64,000 bases of DNA, from positions 186,001-250,000 of the forward strand of contig NZ_RAPZ01000012.1 of NCBI RefSeq assembly GCF_003610375.1, written 5' to 3'. Shown in pieces: positions 1 to 7,929 of this stretch. Positions within the stretch are counted from its first letter, which is position 1. Every line of letters begins with the position of its first letter. This DNA comes from Sphingomonas sp. PP-CC-1A-547. GTDB taxonomy: Bacteria > Pseudomonadota > Alphaproteobacteria > Sphingomonadales > Sphingomonadaceae. Under the pieces are notes generated by a model. It saw only the letters and a list, made by a program, of their open reading frames with translations. It had not been told where the DNA came from and did not search any database. Both the position numbers and the translations under genes were made by a program.

Positions 1-125
1 TCGCACTGTATCGGTCGGAAACCCTCGAAGCCGACAAGGGAACGTTGCTCGGTCAGTACTTGAAACGCGGCGACGCGACTAAGGCCGTTGCGCAGATCGC
101 GTATCAACCAGAGTTCCATCGCTGA
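1..125 (+). CDS. C-terminal end of a truncated unknown protein
   Basis: An open frame runs in from the left edge of the window and ends at TGA 123-125, giving about 40 C-terminal residues (ending AYQPEFHR). It is rich in charged residues and has no motif I recognise. The start lies outside the window. It converges with the minus-strand gene ending at 209. The codon pattern is plausible for coding sequence, but with so few residues the reading is tentative. Confidence 0.45.
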   Translation, partial: ALYRSETLEADKGTLLGQYLKRGDATKAVAQIAYQPEFHR

Positions 126-208
126 CCGGAGGGGTGCGTCGTATCTTGGGTGATTCTCAATACAACGGCGCCGTCATGCGGCAGCGCACCCATATTTGTC
201 ACTCAGGC

Positions 209-1582
209 CTATCGCGGTTGCAAGTTGGCGATGCCCTGCAGGCTCTGCTCCGCCTCTGTAAACAGTTGATCTGCGTGCGGCGGAATAAGCGTCCTACCGA
301 TGGCTTCCTGGAAGTCTTCGCCAGCAATGACGTAGACGCCGTTCGATACCGCATCGCCAAGCTCTGACGCTATCTCATCATGCGGAAGCGTAGTTGCCAT
401 TACCGGCAAGACACGCACGTGTGTGTGCCCGGACTTCGAAAGTTGCTCCCGCACAGCAGCGGTCCTCGCCAACAGCTTATGCATTTTGCTGTCCGCCTTG
501 AGCGTGCCGATCGTGCACTCGACGACGATGAATTGGCCCGCGGGCGTCTCGCCAAGGATGTCTGGTCCGTCCTGCAAGACCTTCGTCCCGCCCAAATGGC
601 AGGTATTGAAGCCCAGCATCCAGAGCAAGCTAGCAACCGCGGGTTCGACGTCACGGGCCCGTTTCCGGTCGCTGGTGGCCAGTGCCTCAGCGAGCGCCTT
701 CAGCTCGGGATCGAACCGTTCGTATGCGGCCCGCCTCGGGTTCTGAAACAGAGATGGATCTACGATAAAGCCGCTATGGTAGGTGACATCCTCGTACCGA
801 GCATAACAGTTGATAATCGATGCCGGCGGGACTGCGATCTCGGTCGACGCGACGTCGCGCAGCTCTTCCTCGACCCAGTTGAGGACGTCACCAGCTACCG
901 TCATTCTTGCCGTAACCACACCCTTGTCGAGCACGCGGTAGCCGATCGAGACCTTGGACCGATCGACTCCTTTGATCGCCAATATACCGATGCTCGCGGT
1001 ATCGCCCGTCACTTCGTTGCTAAGGTCGATAGCGACAACATTCGGCGCAACGGCCTCGATGATGGTCGATTGTTCGATCAGGCCGCCAAGTCCGAAGTCG
1101 GTACTGAGCTCGTTGAGGTTATCATAGGGAACGTTGGCCGAGCGTAGCGTCCAGTCCAGCACTTGGTTCTGCCAGTGATCGGACTGATCGGTACCGCGAA
1201 TTTGCAGCACGCCCGTCCGCGACTGCTGCGCGAGCAATTCGGGGTGAAGTGGAATGAAGGTTGCAGCGTAGCCGCCAGTAATCTGAGCGAGGAAGGCGTA
1301 TTCCCCACTTGGGGTGGCGACCTTCCCGTCCAGCGCCGCATTCACCATGTCGCCTGGAGTTAAGCCGATCGCTGACAGCAGGAACCTCTCTGCGACGATC
1401 TTCGGCGACGCGAAGTATCTCGGCGCGAGGTCTGCTCCCTCTCCGTGGAAGTTGAGGCGCGCCTTGATGATGTGTGGCTGGTCGCATCCCACTCTTGCGA
1501 TATAAGTCAACGACGCGACCATCGTTGTAGGGAGTCCAGCCGTCGCTGCGGCGAACTGATCGAGGGCCCGTTCGTTGCTCAT
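209..1582 (-). CDS. Uncharacterised protein with nuclease-like C-terminal domain
   Basis: 457 residues from ATG 1582, not recognised as a named family. The last third resembles a PD-(D/E)XK nuclease core: a conserved-looking GF turn, then PDIL with D341, a beta-strand ending VVE with E355, and a helix rich in Lys and Arg. The usual Lys two residues after the acidic residue is Thr here (E355-C-T357), so activity is uncertain. The N-terminal 300 residues look globular, with no membrane segment or signal peptide. The gene starts 4 nt after the stop of a small upstream frame and is the last gene of a minus-strand operon headed by a LexA-type box near 2172, so damage-inducible expression is inferred. 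A restriction or abortive-infection effector is a reasonable guess, not a demonstrated one. Confidence 0.7.
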   Translation of the reverse strand: MSNERALDQFAAATAGLPTTMVASLTYIARVGCDQPHIIKARLNFHGEGADLAPRYFASPKIVAERFLLSAIGLTPGDMVNAALDGKVATPSGEYAFLAQITGGYAATFIPLHPELLAQQSRTGVLQIRGTDQSDHWQNQVLDWTLRSANVPYDNLNELSTDFGLGGLIEQSTIIEAVAPNVVAIDLSNEVTGDTASIGILAIKGVDRSKVSIGYRVLDKGVVTARMTVAGDVLNWVEEELRDVASTEIAVPPASIINCYARYEDVTYHSGFIVDPSLFQNPRRAAYERFDPELKALAEALATSDRKRARDVEPAVASLLWMLGFNTCHLGGTKVLQDGPDILGETPAGQFIVVECTIGTLKADSKMHKLLARTAAVREQLSKSGHTHVRVLPVMATTLPHDEIASELGDAVSNGVYVIAGEDFQEAIGRTLIPPHADQLFTEAEQSLQGIANLQPR

Positions 1583-1586
1583 ACCC

Positions 1587-1751
1587 TCAACTGAAGCAAA
1601 CCGGCGCGCTGGTTACAAGGGACAGCGCCCCGGCCCCAATTATAAACGCAGCGCCGTTCGTCACTTGTAGCAACTTCCACCCTGTGGCTCGCAGCCTGCG
1701 ATCAAGCTTGTCGATCGGGGATAGCAAATTGACCCGGCCGAACGCCGCCAT
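1587..1751 (-). CDS. Possible small membrane peptide (54 aa)
   Basis: An ATG-started frame of 54 codons lies between the DUF6771-like pseudogene (8 nt upstream) and the nuclease-like gene (4 nt downstream), fitting a translationally coupled operon. It starts MAAFGRVNLLSP, has a basic middle (KLDRRLRATGWK) and ends in a hydrophobic stretch of about 20 residues (AAFIIGAGALSLVTSAPVCF), which could be a single transmembrane helix with a Cys near the C-terminus. No clear Shine-Dalgarno is visible. It may be a real small protein or only the coupling leader for the downstream gene. Confidence 0.35.
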   Translation of the reverse strand: MAAFGRVNLLSPIDKLDRRLRATGWKLLQVTNGAAFIIGAGALSLVTSAPVCFS

Positions 1752-1759
1752 CCGATTTA

Positions 1760-1951
1760 TTACAGCGGCAAACGAAGCTGCCCCACCTCAACATCGATCC
1801 GCCGGTAAAGGGCGCTGTAAACGTGTTAGGCGACCTCCCGTCGTGCGTCTGCCCGCAACCGTTCCTGCGGCACCGTAAGACCCACGAGGGCCCCGCCGGG
1901 AGCCTGCTCGATCAGGTCCGCGATCCGTTCGGCGGTGATCGAGCTCGCCAT
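1760..1951 (-). pseudogene. DUF6771-like small protein gene broken by one in-frame TAA
   Basis: Starts ATG 1951 overlapping the upstream stop as TGATG. It reads ITAERIADLIEQAP and continues to REVA, then meets TAA at 1826-1828. The same frame continues past the stop as HVYSALYRRIDVEV and terminates at 1760-1762. The intact paralogue at 14156-14347 has the same 192-nt length and reads EVAQHVYGGLF across this point, so a single CAA-to-TAA change explains the break. The family, small sphingomonad proteins of about 63 residues, matches what I recall as DUF6771; its function is unknown. The 41-residue product may still be translated. Confidence 0.75.
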
Positions 1952-2142
1952 CAACCGAACGTCATTGCGTGGGGCGACAAGCCGCGTCTCGCGAACTCCG
2001 CGTCGATCGGCGCCAGCAGGCTTTCGGGGCCGTCCCCCATGCATTGGAAGTACACCGTCTGTATTTCATCGGGCCGCAGTTCAGGCAAGATTTCCGCGAT
2101 CAGATGGTGCGGCTGAGAGAGCGGTTCAGCGTCATTGCGCAT
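1951..2142 (-). CDS. Conserved small protein, first gene of SOS-box cassette 1
   Basis: 63 residues from ATG 2142. Function unknown. It aligns without gaps to the product of 13956-14156: by my count 42 of the first 59 residues match, including LIAEILP, the QT-[VI]-YFQ strand and LLAPI-[DE]-AEFARRGLSP. The start was chosen because it aligns with the paralogue and lies about 9 nt after the predicted transcription start; frames starting farther upstream would begin before the promoter. The stop overlaps the next start as TGATG, as in the second cassette. The protein is acidic and soluble, with no membrane segment. Confidence 0.7.
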   Translation of the reverse strand: MRNDAEPLSQPHHLIAEILPELRPDEIQTVYFQCMGDGPESLLAPIDAEFARRGLSPHAMTFG

Positions 2143-2157
2143 TAACTCGTGTGGGTA

Positions 2158-2186
2158 TTTATAAGAACAAATGTGGAACACTAGGC
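2158..2186 (-). promoter_or_regulatory. Promoter with LexA-type SOS box, cassette 1
   Basis: On the minus strand GTTC-CACATTT-GTTC (2179 down to 2165) matches the alphaproteobacterial LexA operator GTTC-N7-GTTC. It is followed at once by the -10-like TATAAA (2163-2158); the -35 region (2186-2181) is weak. The box sits in the promoter spacer, where bound LexA would block RNA polymerase. The same arrangement is found at 13900-13928. The motif is known for this class; regulation here is inferred. Confidence 0.7.
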
Positions 2187-2422
2187 TGATAGACTCAACG
2201 CGGTACGAAAGATCGTTTGACGGCTTAGGAACATGCAAAAGCGCAAAGGCGTCCCGGTCAGCTGATCACCACCTGTGAAGGTTCTGGCGCTCCTGCATCA
2301 CGCTAAACCGTCAGAATAACCACTGTGAGCTCGCAAGAGGAGGCCCCAGACGCTACACGACGACCCCGTGTTGCGATCTGGCAGCGGTAGTGACATCATG
2401 ACCGCGATTTTGGGGGGAATCA

Positions 2423-4567
2423 ATGAAGCCTTTTACGCGATCAATCATCGAGCTTTTCGACGGTAAAAAACGGTTCCTCATTCCCCTCTATCAGCGGCAA
2501 TACGCATGGCGCGTGCAACCGCAATTGGAACTCCTCTGGGAAGACATTGAGCGCGCAGTTGCCCGCGTCGAAACTGACCGGGCATCGCTATCGCCGCACT
2601 TTATGGGCGCGATTGTGGTCGCCCAAATCAAAACATATGGCAAGCAAGTCCAAGCTTTCGAAATTATCGATGGCCAACAAAGGCTTACGACTTTCCAACT
2701 TTTAATAGCGGCATTTCAGGACGTCGCGAGGGGATCCGACTCGCGTTATGCCGACGAGCTTCGAAAGTATCTCCTCAACGATGGTGTTATGGAAAATCCA
2801 GAGGTCGAACGCTTCAAGCTTTGGCCGTCGTTAACAGATCGTCGCGCATTCGCCGTGATCGTCGCGCCTGAAGTGAACCTTGATCGCATCGCGTCAAAGC
2901 CAGCTGATGAGGAGGGATATGTTCGGCGCGCCACGAGCGCGTACGAATATTTTCGCGAACGGATCAGTGCCCACGTCTCACCGGATGGCATGTTTCATGA
3001 AGAGCGCTTGGAAACACTCTTTGAAGCTATGAAAGACGGGCTTGCGATCGTCTCCATTGAGCTTGAAGGGGGTGATGATCCGCAGACTATTTTTGAAACC
3101 TTAAATAGCCGAGGGGTAGATCTGACGGCGGCAGACCTCCTTCGCAATTTTATTTTTCAGCGCGCCAAGGGTCTGGGTCAGAGTAACGGTTCGCTGGTTA
3201 TCGACGAGCTCTATGAGCAGCATTGGCTACCTCTTGATCGAGCTTTCTGGAGTCAAGCCGCCTCACGCGGACGGCAAACCAGATCACGCCTCGATTGGAT
3301 GTTGACTGACCACCTATCTATGCATCTTGGCGACATTGTTTCGGTTGAAGTTCTTTTTGAACGGTACCGAAGATGGGTATTAAGCGATCAGCCGTTTTCA
3401 TCGGTCGCCGATGAGCTTGCTTCAATTTCCGCGACAGCAGCAGTAGAGCGACGTCTTTTCGAACAAGCTGACTTCGATCCCATCGGCGATTTTGGCCGCT
3501 TTGCGGACGCGTTCGATGTATCCACCGCAATGCCACTCGTTGTATATTTGGCGACTACGGCACACATTGCCCCCGATTTGCCAAAAGCGTTGAACGCGCT
3601 CAAAAGCTATATCCTGCGCCGAGACATCTGCAATCTCGGCACGAAAAGCTACAACCGGTTTTTTGTGGGGATCGTCGATCGCTTGCGGCGCCTTTCGTCG
3701 GGGCATATTGATGCATTGATTTCGTACCTTGAGGAGCGGCAACTCGACCTTGATCGATGGCCAGCAGATGACGAGTTGCGCCGGTCCTGGCTTAATCGAC
3801 CTCAATACAAAGGGCCTCGACAACCTCGACTGAGATACCTGTTTGAAGCAATCGAGCGAGCCAAGCGCACTTCGCTGAATGAAAATATCGAAATTCGATC
3901 CGCTCTGACCATTGAGCACATCATGCCCCAAGGGTGGCAAGCCGCTTGGCCTATACGAGGGTTTGGTTCGGCAGATGAAGAAGCACAGAATGACGAGTAT
4001 CAGCGTGCTAGCGCCGGTCGAGATAACCTCGTCAACACGCTTGGCAATCTAACATTGCTGACACAAGCGCTAAACTCATCGGTTTCTAACGGCCCGTATT
4101 CCGTCAAGATGCCAGCTGTGCGAGCACATAGCAGTCTTGCACTTAACCGGGAGCTGGCCGATCGCGACAGCTGGGACGAGGATGCCATTTTAGAACGTGG
4201 GAACGCCTTGTTTGCGATTGCAAAACGAATCTGGACTGGGCCGACAGAGCCTCAATTTCCCGTTGGCAAAAGTCAGGATGTTACCGTCTCGGGCTTATCG
4301 CTTCATCAAGGCCTACCCCACGATGGCACTGTTTGCCGCTTTGAATACGGCGGAAGGAACTTCCAAGCTATCGTTCAGGGGGGAGCGTTGCGCGTGGAAG
4401 GAGACGACGGGCTCTATTATTCTTTCTCAGCCGCATCAAAAGGTGTGACGGGAACAAGCCGAAACGGATGGATGGACTGGCAAATCCAGGCCCCGAGTGG
4501 GGAATGGCGGATCGCAGACGACTGGCGGCGTCGGGAAGCCGAGCCAGCAAGAATAGCGCAGGATTGA
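2423..4567 (+). CDS. GmrSD-like DUF262/DUF1524 nuclease with RAMA-like domain
   Basis: 714 residues; ATG 2423 follows a G-rich ribosome site. The N-terminal DUF262 (ParB-like NTPase) motifs are IPLYQRQYAW (20-29) and IIDGQQRLTT (81-90). A DUF1524 HNH-type nuclease follows, with IEHIMPQ (about 497-503) and NTLGNLTLL (about 538-546). Residues about 622-706 resemble a RAMA domain, with an FEYGGRNFQAIV strand, a YSFSAASKGVTG helix and a final NGW, a module thought to read modified DNA. GmrSD-family enzymes restrict modified phage DNA. The gene begins an operon with two membrane-protein genes (5-nt gap to the next). It is visibly less GC-rich than the chromosomal part, consistent with transfer. 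A GmrSD-type call is strong; substrate specificity is unknown. Confidence 0.88.
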   Translation: MKPFTRSIIELFDGKKRFLIPLYQRQYAWRVQPQLELLWEDIERAVARVETDRASLSPHFMGAIVVAQIKTYGKQVQAFEIIDGQQRLTTFQLLIAAFQDVARGSDSRYADELRKYLLNDGVMENPEVERFKLWPSLTDRRAFAVIVAPEVNLDRIASKPADEEGYVRRATSAYEYFRERISAHVSPDGMFHEERLETLFEAMKDGLAIVSIELEGGDDPQTIFETLNSRGVDLTAADLLRNFIFQRAKGLGQSNGSLVIDELYEQHWLPLDRAFWSQAASRGRQTRSRLDWMLTDHLSMHLGDIVSVEVLFERYRRWVLSDQPFSSVADELASISATAAVERRLFEQADFDPIGDFGRFADAFDVSTAMPLVVYLATTAHIAPDLPKALNALKSYILRRDICNLGTKSYNRFFVGIVDRLRRLSSGHIDALISYLEERQLDLDRWPADDELRRSWLNRPQYKGPRQPRLRYLFEAIERAKRTSLNENIEIRSALTIEHIMPQGWQAAWPIRGFGSADEEAQNDEYQRASAGRDNLVNTLGNLTLLTQALNSSVSNGPYSVKMPAVRAHSSLALNRELADRDSWDEDAILERGNALFAIAKRIWTGPTEPQFPVGKSQDVTVSGLSLHQGLPHDGTVCRFEYGGRNFQAIVQGGALRVEGDDGLYYSFSAASKGVTGTSRNGWMDWQIQAPSGEWRIADDWRRREAEPARIAQD

Positions 4568-4572
4568 ACCCA

Positions 4573-4977
4573 ATGAATGACATGACGATTGCCAAGGTGG
4601 CTACGCGCCGGGAGATTGGAGACAAACTGGATCGCCTCGCCGTCTCCGCGGACGTCAAGCTGCTGATGACGCAGCTGGCGGCTATAACTATGAAGGTCGG
4701 AGACGAAGTTGTGGAGGTCGGGCGACGCATCATGTCGTTTGTGTTTGAGACAGTGAAGCTGTTCCCGCACATCACGCTGGGCGTGGTCGTCGGCTTCACT
4801 ATGTGGTGGCTCATTGGTTCCGCCGCGATCCTAGGCGCTCTGCTGGGACCGATCATCGGCCCGCTGCTCGTCGCGTTCGGCCTCGGGGTGGGTGCGATGG
4901 CTGACGTCGCGGACGGCGGTCTTCGTGCCCGGGTCGAGAAATTGGCGCGATCGTTTGATACGCCCGGCCAAGGTTGA
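4573..4977 (+). CDS. Small membrane protein linked to GmrSD-like nuclease
   Basis: 134 residues from ATG 4573, which lies just after the nuclease stop; upstream in-frame codons fall inside the preceding gene. The first 60 residues form amphipathic helices with a basic start. Two hydrophobic stretches follow (about residues 72-90, ITLGVVVGFTMWW, and 92-116, a Gly-rich AAILGALLGPIIGP segment), suggesting a helical hairpin in the membrane. I recognise no family. Tight spacing on both sides (5 nt upstream, 4 nt downstream) places it in the same transcript as the nuclease and the TerB-like gene, so a sensor or membrane-effector role is plausible but inferred. Confidence 0.7.
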   Translation: MNDMTIAKVATRREIGDKLDRLAVSADVKLLMTQLAAITMKVGDEVVEVGRRIMSFVFETVKLFPHITLGVVVGFTMWWLIGSAAILGALLGPIIGPLLVAFGLGVGAMADVADGGLRARVEKLARSFDTPGQG

Positions 4978-4981
4978 ACAC

Positions 4982-5959
4982 ATGGAAACCGACTTCGACC
5001 AGGTGATCGCTGATCCCCTTCGTCTCAAACGCAAGCTGCGCATTGGCGAGGACGCCTACAAGCTTCTTCGCACACGCAAGACGCTGAACTCACTTTGGGA
5101 GACCGGCGGCGCAGGCTGGACGGGCGTTGGCGTCGCCAAATCGACGTGGGTCGCGAGTTCGTTCTTTGCCCCCGCGGCTTCCACCGGCGTAATGGGATGG
5201 CTTGGTCTTGCGGCTCCCGCCGCCGCCGTCACCCCGATCGGATGGGTGGTTGTCGCCGGCTTGGTTGCCGGCGGTGGCTACTACGGCGTCACGCGATGGC
5301 TCGCGAGCGGCACCGACCGCTTCGTCGACACCATCCCGACTTTCATCAACACGCCGATCGACCTGCTCGGAGCAGGACTGTTCGACCTGACGGCTCCACT
5401 GGCTATGCAGGTGGCCCGCGCCGACGGTTTCGTCCACGACGCCGAACGCGAGACGATCACCGAGCACTTCGTCCGGGATTGGGGGTTTGATCCGGCTTAC
5501 GTGGCGGCGGGTTTGCGGCTGATCGAGAGTCAGCCGGACGCCGGACGGGTGACTGGGCTAGCCAAAGCTTTGGCGGAATTCCAGCGAGCGAGCCCCGACT
5601 GCAATCCGCGGGCGATGCAGGACGAGTTGATGCAGTTTCTCAGGGAAGTGATCGAGGCCGACGGCGTAATCAATCCGCGTGAGGAGAGGGCGTTGGCCGC
5701 GATAGACGCGGTCTTCAAGTCGGAACGGGCTATGGTCTCGCGAGAGACTTCTCGTCGAGCACGGTCGATGGCCATTGGCGTGCGAAACACAATAGAGAAA
5801 GGAGCCGCGGCGGCGGGTGCCGCAGTCGTGGACGCGACCAAAGCGGCGGGATCGTCGTTGGAGGTAGCGGCAACCGCGGTGCGTACCACCGCTGAAGAGA
5901 TGGCGAAGCGCTCCACCGCCGTCGCCGATCGGATCAAGCAAAGTCGGCATCAGGGCTAG
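4982..5959 (+). CDS. Membrane-anchored TerB-like protein
   Basis: 325 residues from ATG 4982. Residues about 50-110 contain two hydrophobic stretches (FFAPAASTGVMGWLGLAAP and GWVVVAGLVAGGGYYG) that likely span the membrane. The middle, about 165-260, looks like a TerB/DjlA-type helical domain: MQVARADGFVHDAERE, then VIEADGVINPREERALA, two acidic DG.....E repeats typical of that fold. The C-terminal 70 residues are an Ala-rich helix with many Lys and Arg. TerB domains occur in tellurite-resistance and phage-defence gene sets and are thought to sense metals or signals at the membrane. As third gene of the GmrSD-like operon it may regulate or localise the nuclease; that is inference. Confidence 0.75.
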   Translation: METDFDQVIADPLRLKRKLRIGEDAYKLLRTRKTLNSLWETGGAGWTGVGVAKSTWVASSFFAPAASTGVMGWLGLAAPAAAVTPIGWVVVAGLVAGGGYYGVTRWLASGTDRFVDTIPTFINTPIDLLGAGLFDLTAPLAMQVARADGFVHDAERETITEHFVRDWGFDPAYVAAGLRLIESQPDAGRVTGLAKALAEFQRASPDCNPRAMQDELMQFLREVIEADGVINPREERALAAIDAVFKSERAMVSRETSRRARSMAIGVRNTIEKGAAAAGAAVVDATKAAGSSLEVAATAVRTTAEEMAKRSTAVADRIKQSRHQG

Positions 5960-6230
5960 GCCATCCACAAACGGACAGATCGCGTGCTTTCGGGTGGCGA
6001 ACCCGTGGCCGGTTTGGATAAACCAGGAACGTGAGTCGGCGGCATGCGCGGGCAACTCCGCCGAACCTGCCTTCTCGCGCTCCTGGAACAGGCAAATCGA
6101 GTTTTCACGAACGTGGCTCGCACATAACCGGGCTCAGCGCGCGAGCCGAGCGCGGCAGCCCTGCATCGCCGCCGTCGCCCCCGGGGGCACAATGACTGCC
6201 CGACCAAATTGTCGCCGAGCAGCCACTTAA

Positions 6231-6668
6231 TCAACGTGCTTCATAAGCCGTCTGAATGATGTTGCTTAGAAAGGTCGGGTCTACGTTCAAACGCGGTCGA
6301 TGACGCCGTATCATGGGCCAGAGTAGCTTTGAGGTGAGTGCCCGAGCTGCCCCGTCGCTACCCATAACGGCCACTTGAAGGCCAAGCTCATCCAGATGAG
6401 CGTTAATATATTGCCCAGCGCGATATCGCCGGCCACTGTCGCCGGGGCGGCGAAGATCGTAGAGGCGTTCGAGCAGGCCCGTGTGCATGCCCGCGCCCTT
6501 GCCTATGAACATTATCTCACCGTTCAAAGTGGCCCGGTAGAGGCCCGCTTTGCCCCACAACTCTGGGTGCGGCACCGCAAAACCGCCCGGCATATCAACC
6601 CAACGATCGTAAGTTTCCAGCGACTTGCCGTCGTACAGCGCCGGTTTCAGTTGTTTGGTCTTACTCAT
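6231..6668 (-). CDS. GIY-YIG-like protein
   Basis: 145 residues; ATG 6668 has a good GAGGA ribosome site. Residues 43-57 (GLYRATLNGEIMFIG) look like a GIY...YIG strand pair with Leu and Phe substitutions, and a later R-rich helix (LLERLYDLRRPG, then SGRRYRAGQ) fits the GIY-YIG fold where Arg is catalytic. The end, LLWPMIRRHRPRLNV, resembles the family's C-terminal helix that usually carries Glu followed by a helix ending near Asn-P-L-N. No second domain is visible. It sits alone between the TerB-like gene (convergent) and the integrase. A nuclease is likely; it could instead be an inactive relative. Confidence 0.6.
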   Translation of the reverse strand: MSKTKQLKPALYDGKSLETYDRWVDMPGGFAVPHPELWGKAGLYRATLNGEIMFIGKGAGMHTGLLERLYDLRRPGDSGRRYRAGQYINAHLDELGLQVAVMGSDGAARALTSKLLWPMIRRHRPRLNVDPTFLSNIIQTAYEAR

Positions 6669-6697
6669 ATGAAATCCTCAATCGTCGTCACGCGAGC

Positions 6698-6769
6698 AAA
6701 AAAAAAAAAGGGGTTCGAATGGTTTCCCCTCTCCGCCCACCGACCGAAGTCAGCGAGCAGAGAGGGGAA
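6698..6769 (-). terminator. Probable integrase terminator with long T tract
   Basis: Just past the integrase stop, a 10-bp inverted repeat (6724-6733 with 6760-6769) is followed on the minus strand by a smaller GGGG...CCCC stem and then 12 consecutive T (6709-6698). The T tract is strong; the stem nearest to it is short. The segment also contains GGTTCGAAT and CCTCTCCGCC, which recall the 3' end of a tRNA-Ser, so it may double as a decayed attachment site. Confidence 0.45.
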
Positions 6770-6780
6770 GAGTTGGTTGA

Positions 6781-7929
6781 TCAGGTCGGTTGCGCTTGCT
6801 TGGCGGCGCCCGCCTCGACGGCGGCCAGCAGCGTGTCGTTGGCGAGGTGGCTATACCGGGCGGTGCTGGCGACGTTGGCGTGACCCAAGACCTTGCCCAC
6901 CGCGAACAGATCGACACCCGAGTTGACCATGAACGAGGCCGCGGAGTGTCTTAAATCGTGAATCCGCAGCCCCGGCAGTCCGGCGACGTCTCGGGCCGTC
7001 TGCCACCCGTGCTTGATCGTCGTTAGGTGTTTCGCCGGATCGCGCGGGTTCGGAAACAGAAACTCTCCCCGCGGCAAGTTATCGATGACGTCCACCGCAG
7101 CTTGCGCCAATGGGACGAAACGTGAACGCCCCGTTTTCGAGGTCGGCACAAATAGGGTGCGGCGATCGAGGTCAACGTTCGCCCACTTAGCGGACAGCAG
7201 TTCCGACACGCGCATGCCGGTGAGCAAGAGGAGGCTTACGATCGCGGCCAACTGCCGGTTGCGGGATGCCTCCGCCGCCGCGATCAATTTTGCGGCTTCG
7301 TCCGCCGTTACGTAGCGTTGGCGCGCGTTGTTCACCGGCTTTGACTGCACGGCGCGGATCGGGTTCTTATCACAGCCGGAAATTCCCCAGCGCGCCCCCA
7401 GCTCGAACGAGCGGCTGAAAATCATTTTAATCTTCAGCACGGTGGCCGGCGCGAGGCCCTCGTTCCTCTTCGCCGCCAGCCAGTGCGCCACAGACCGGCT
7501 GTCGATGTCGGTCAAGCGAACCTTGGCCCACTTCGGAATTATATGCTTTTCCATATATCCTTTAGTGGTGGTGAACGACCGTTGGTGCAGTTCAGCGTCG
7601 GCCATGTGCATTGCGGCCAGTTCGGCGTAAACCGGAACTGCTTTCGCTTCCGCCTTCCTCGCGCTGGGGTCACCGCCCATCACGACCTCGGATCGAAGCT
7701 TCTGCGCGGCTTTCTTCGCGGCGGCAAATGTAATATCCTCGAAACGCCCTATCTTGAACTGCTTTTGTCGACCGGCCTGGTCAAAGCGAAGGTAATAGCT
7801 TTTACCTCCACTAGATCTACATTCTAGTACGAAGCCAGTAACTGTATCATCATAGTAGTCCGTCTTGCGTTTTTTTGGCTCGCATTGGGCGAGTAACGCT
7901 GAAGCACTTGTCAGTGTTAATTTGGGCAT
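6781..7929 (-). CDS. Tyrosine recombinase/integrase (intact)
   Basis: 382 residues from ATG 7929. An N-terminal DUF4102-like arm-binding domain (to about 95) is followed by a SAM-like core-binding domain (about 100-195) and a catalytic domain. All tyrosine-recombinase residues are visible: R240 (TGMRVSE), K265 (TSKTG), H324 and R327 (HDLRH), H350 (LGH) and the nucleophile Y359 (ARYSHL). It should be competent for site-specific integration or excision of the region A island. Its 3' end faces a tRNA-like 3'-end sequence at 6711-6740, as expected for integrases that sit beside their attachment site. It is unrelated to the integrase tail at 18701, so two elements adjoin here. Confidence 0.93.
   Translation of the reverse strand: MPKLTLTSASALLAQCEPKKRKTDYYDDTVTGFVLECRSSGGKSYYLRFDQAGRQKQFKIGRFEDITFAAAKKAAQKLRSEVVMGGDPSARKAEAKAVPVYAELAAMHMADAELHQRSFTTTKGYMEKHIIPKWAKVRLTDIDSRSVAHWLAAKRNEGLAPATVLKIKMIFSRSFELGARWGISGCDKNPIRAVQSKPVNNARQRYVTADEAAKLIAAAEASRNRQLAAIVSLLLLTGMRVSELLSAKWANVDLDRRTLFVPTSKTGRSRFVPLAQAAVDVIDNLPRGEFLFPNPRDPAKHLTTIKHGWQTARDVAGLPGLRIHDLRHSAASFMVNSGVDLFAVGKVLGHANVASTARYSHLANDTLLAAVEAGAAKQAQPT

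Noticed and set aside
6705..6745. Complete tRNA gene near the integrase
   Set aside because: Only T-arm-like and acceptor-like fragments are present; no cloverleaf can be formed.
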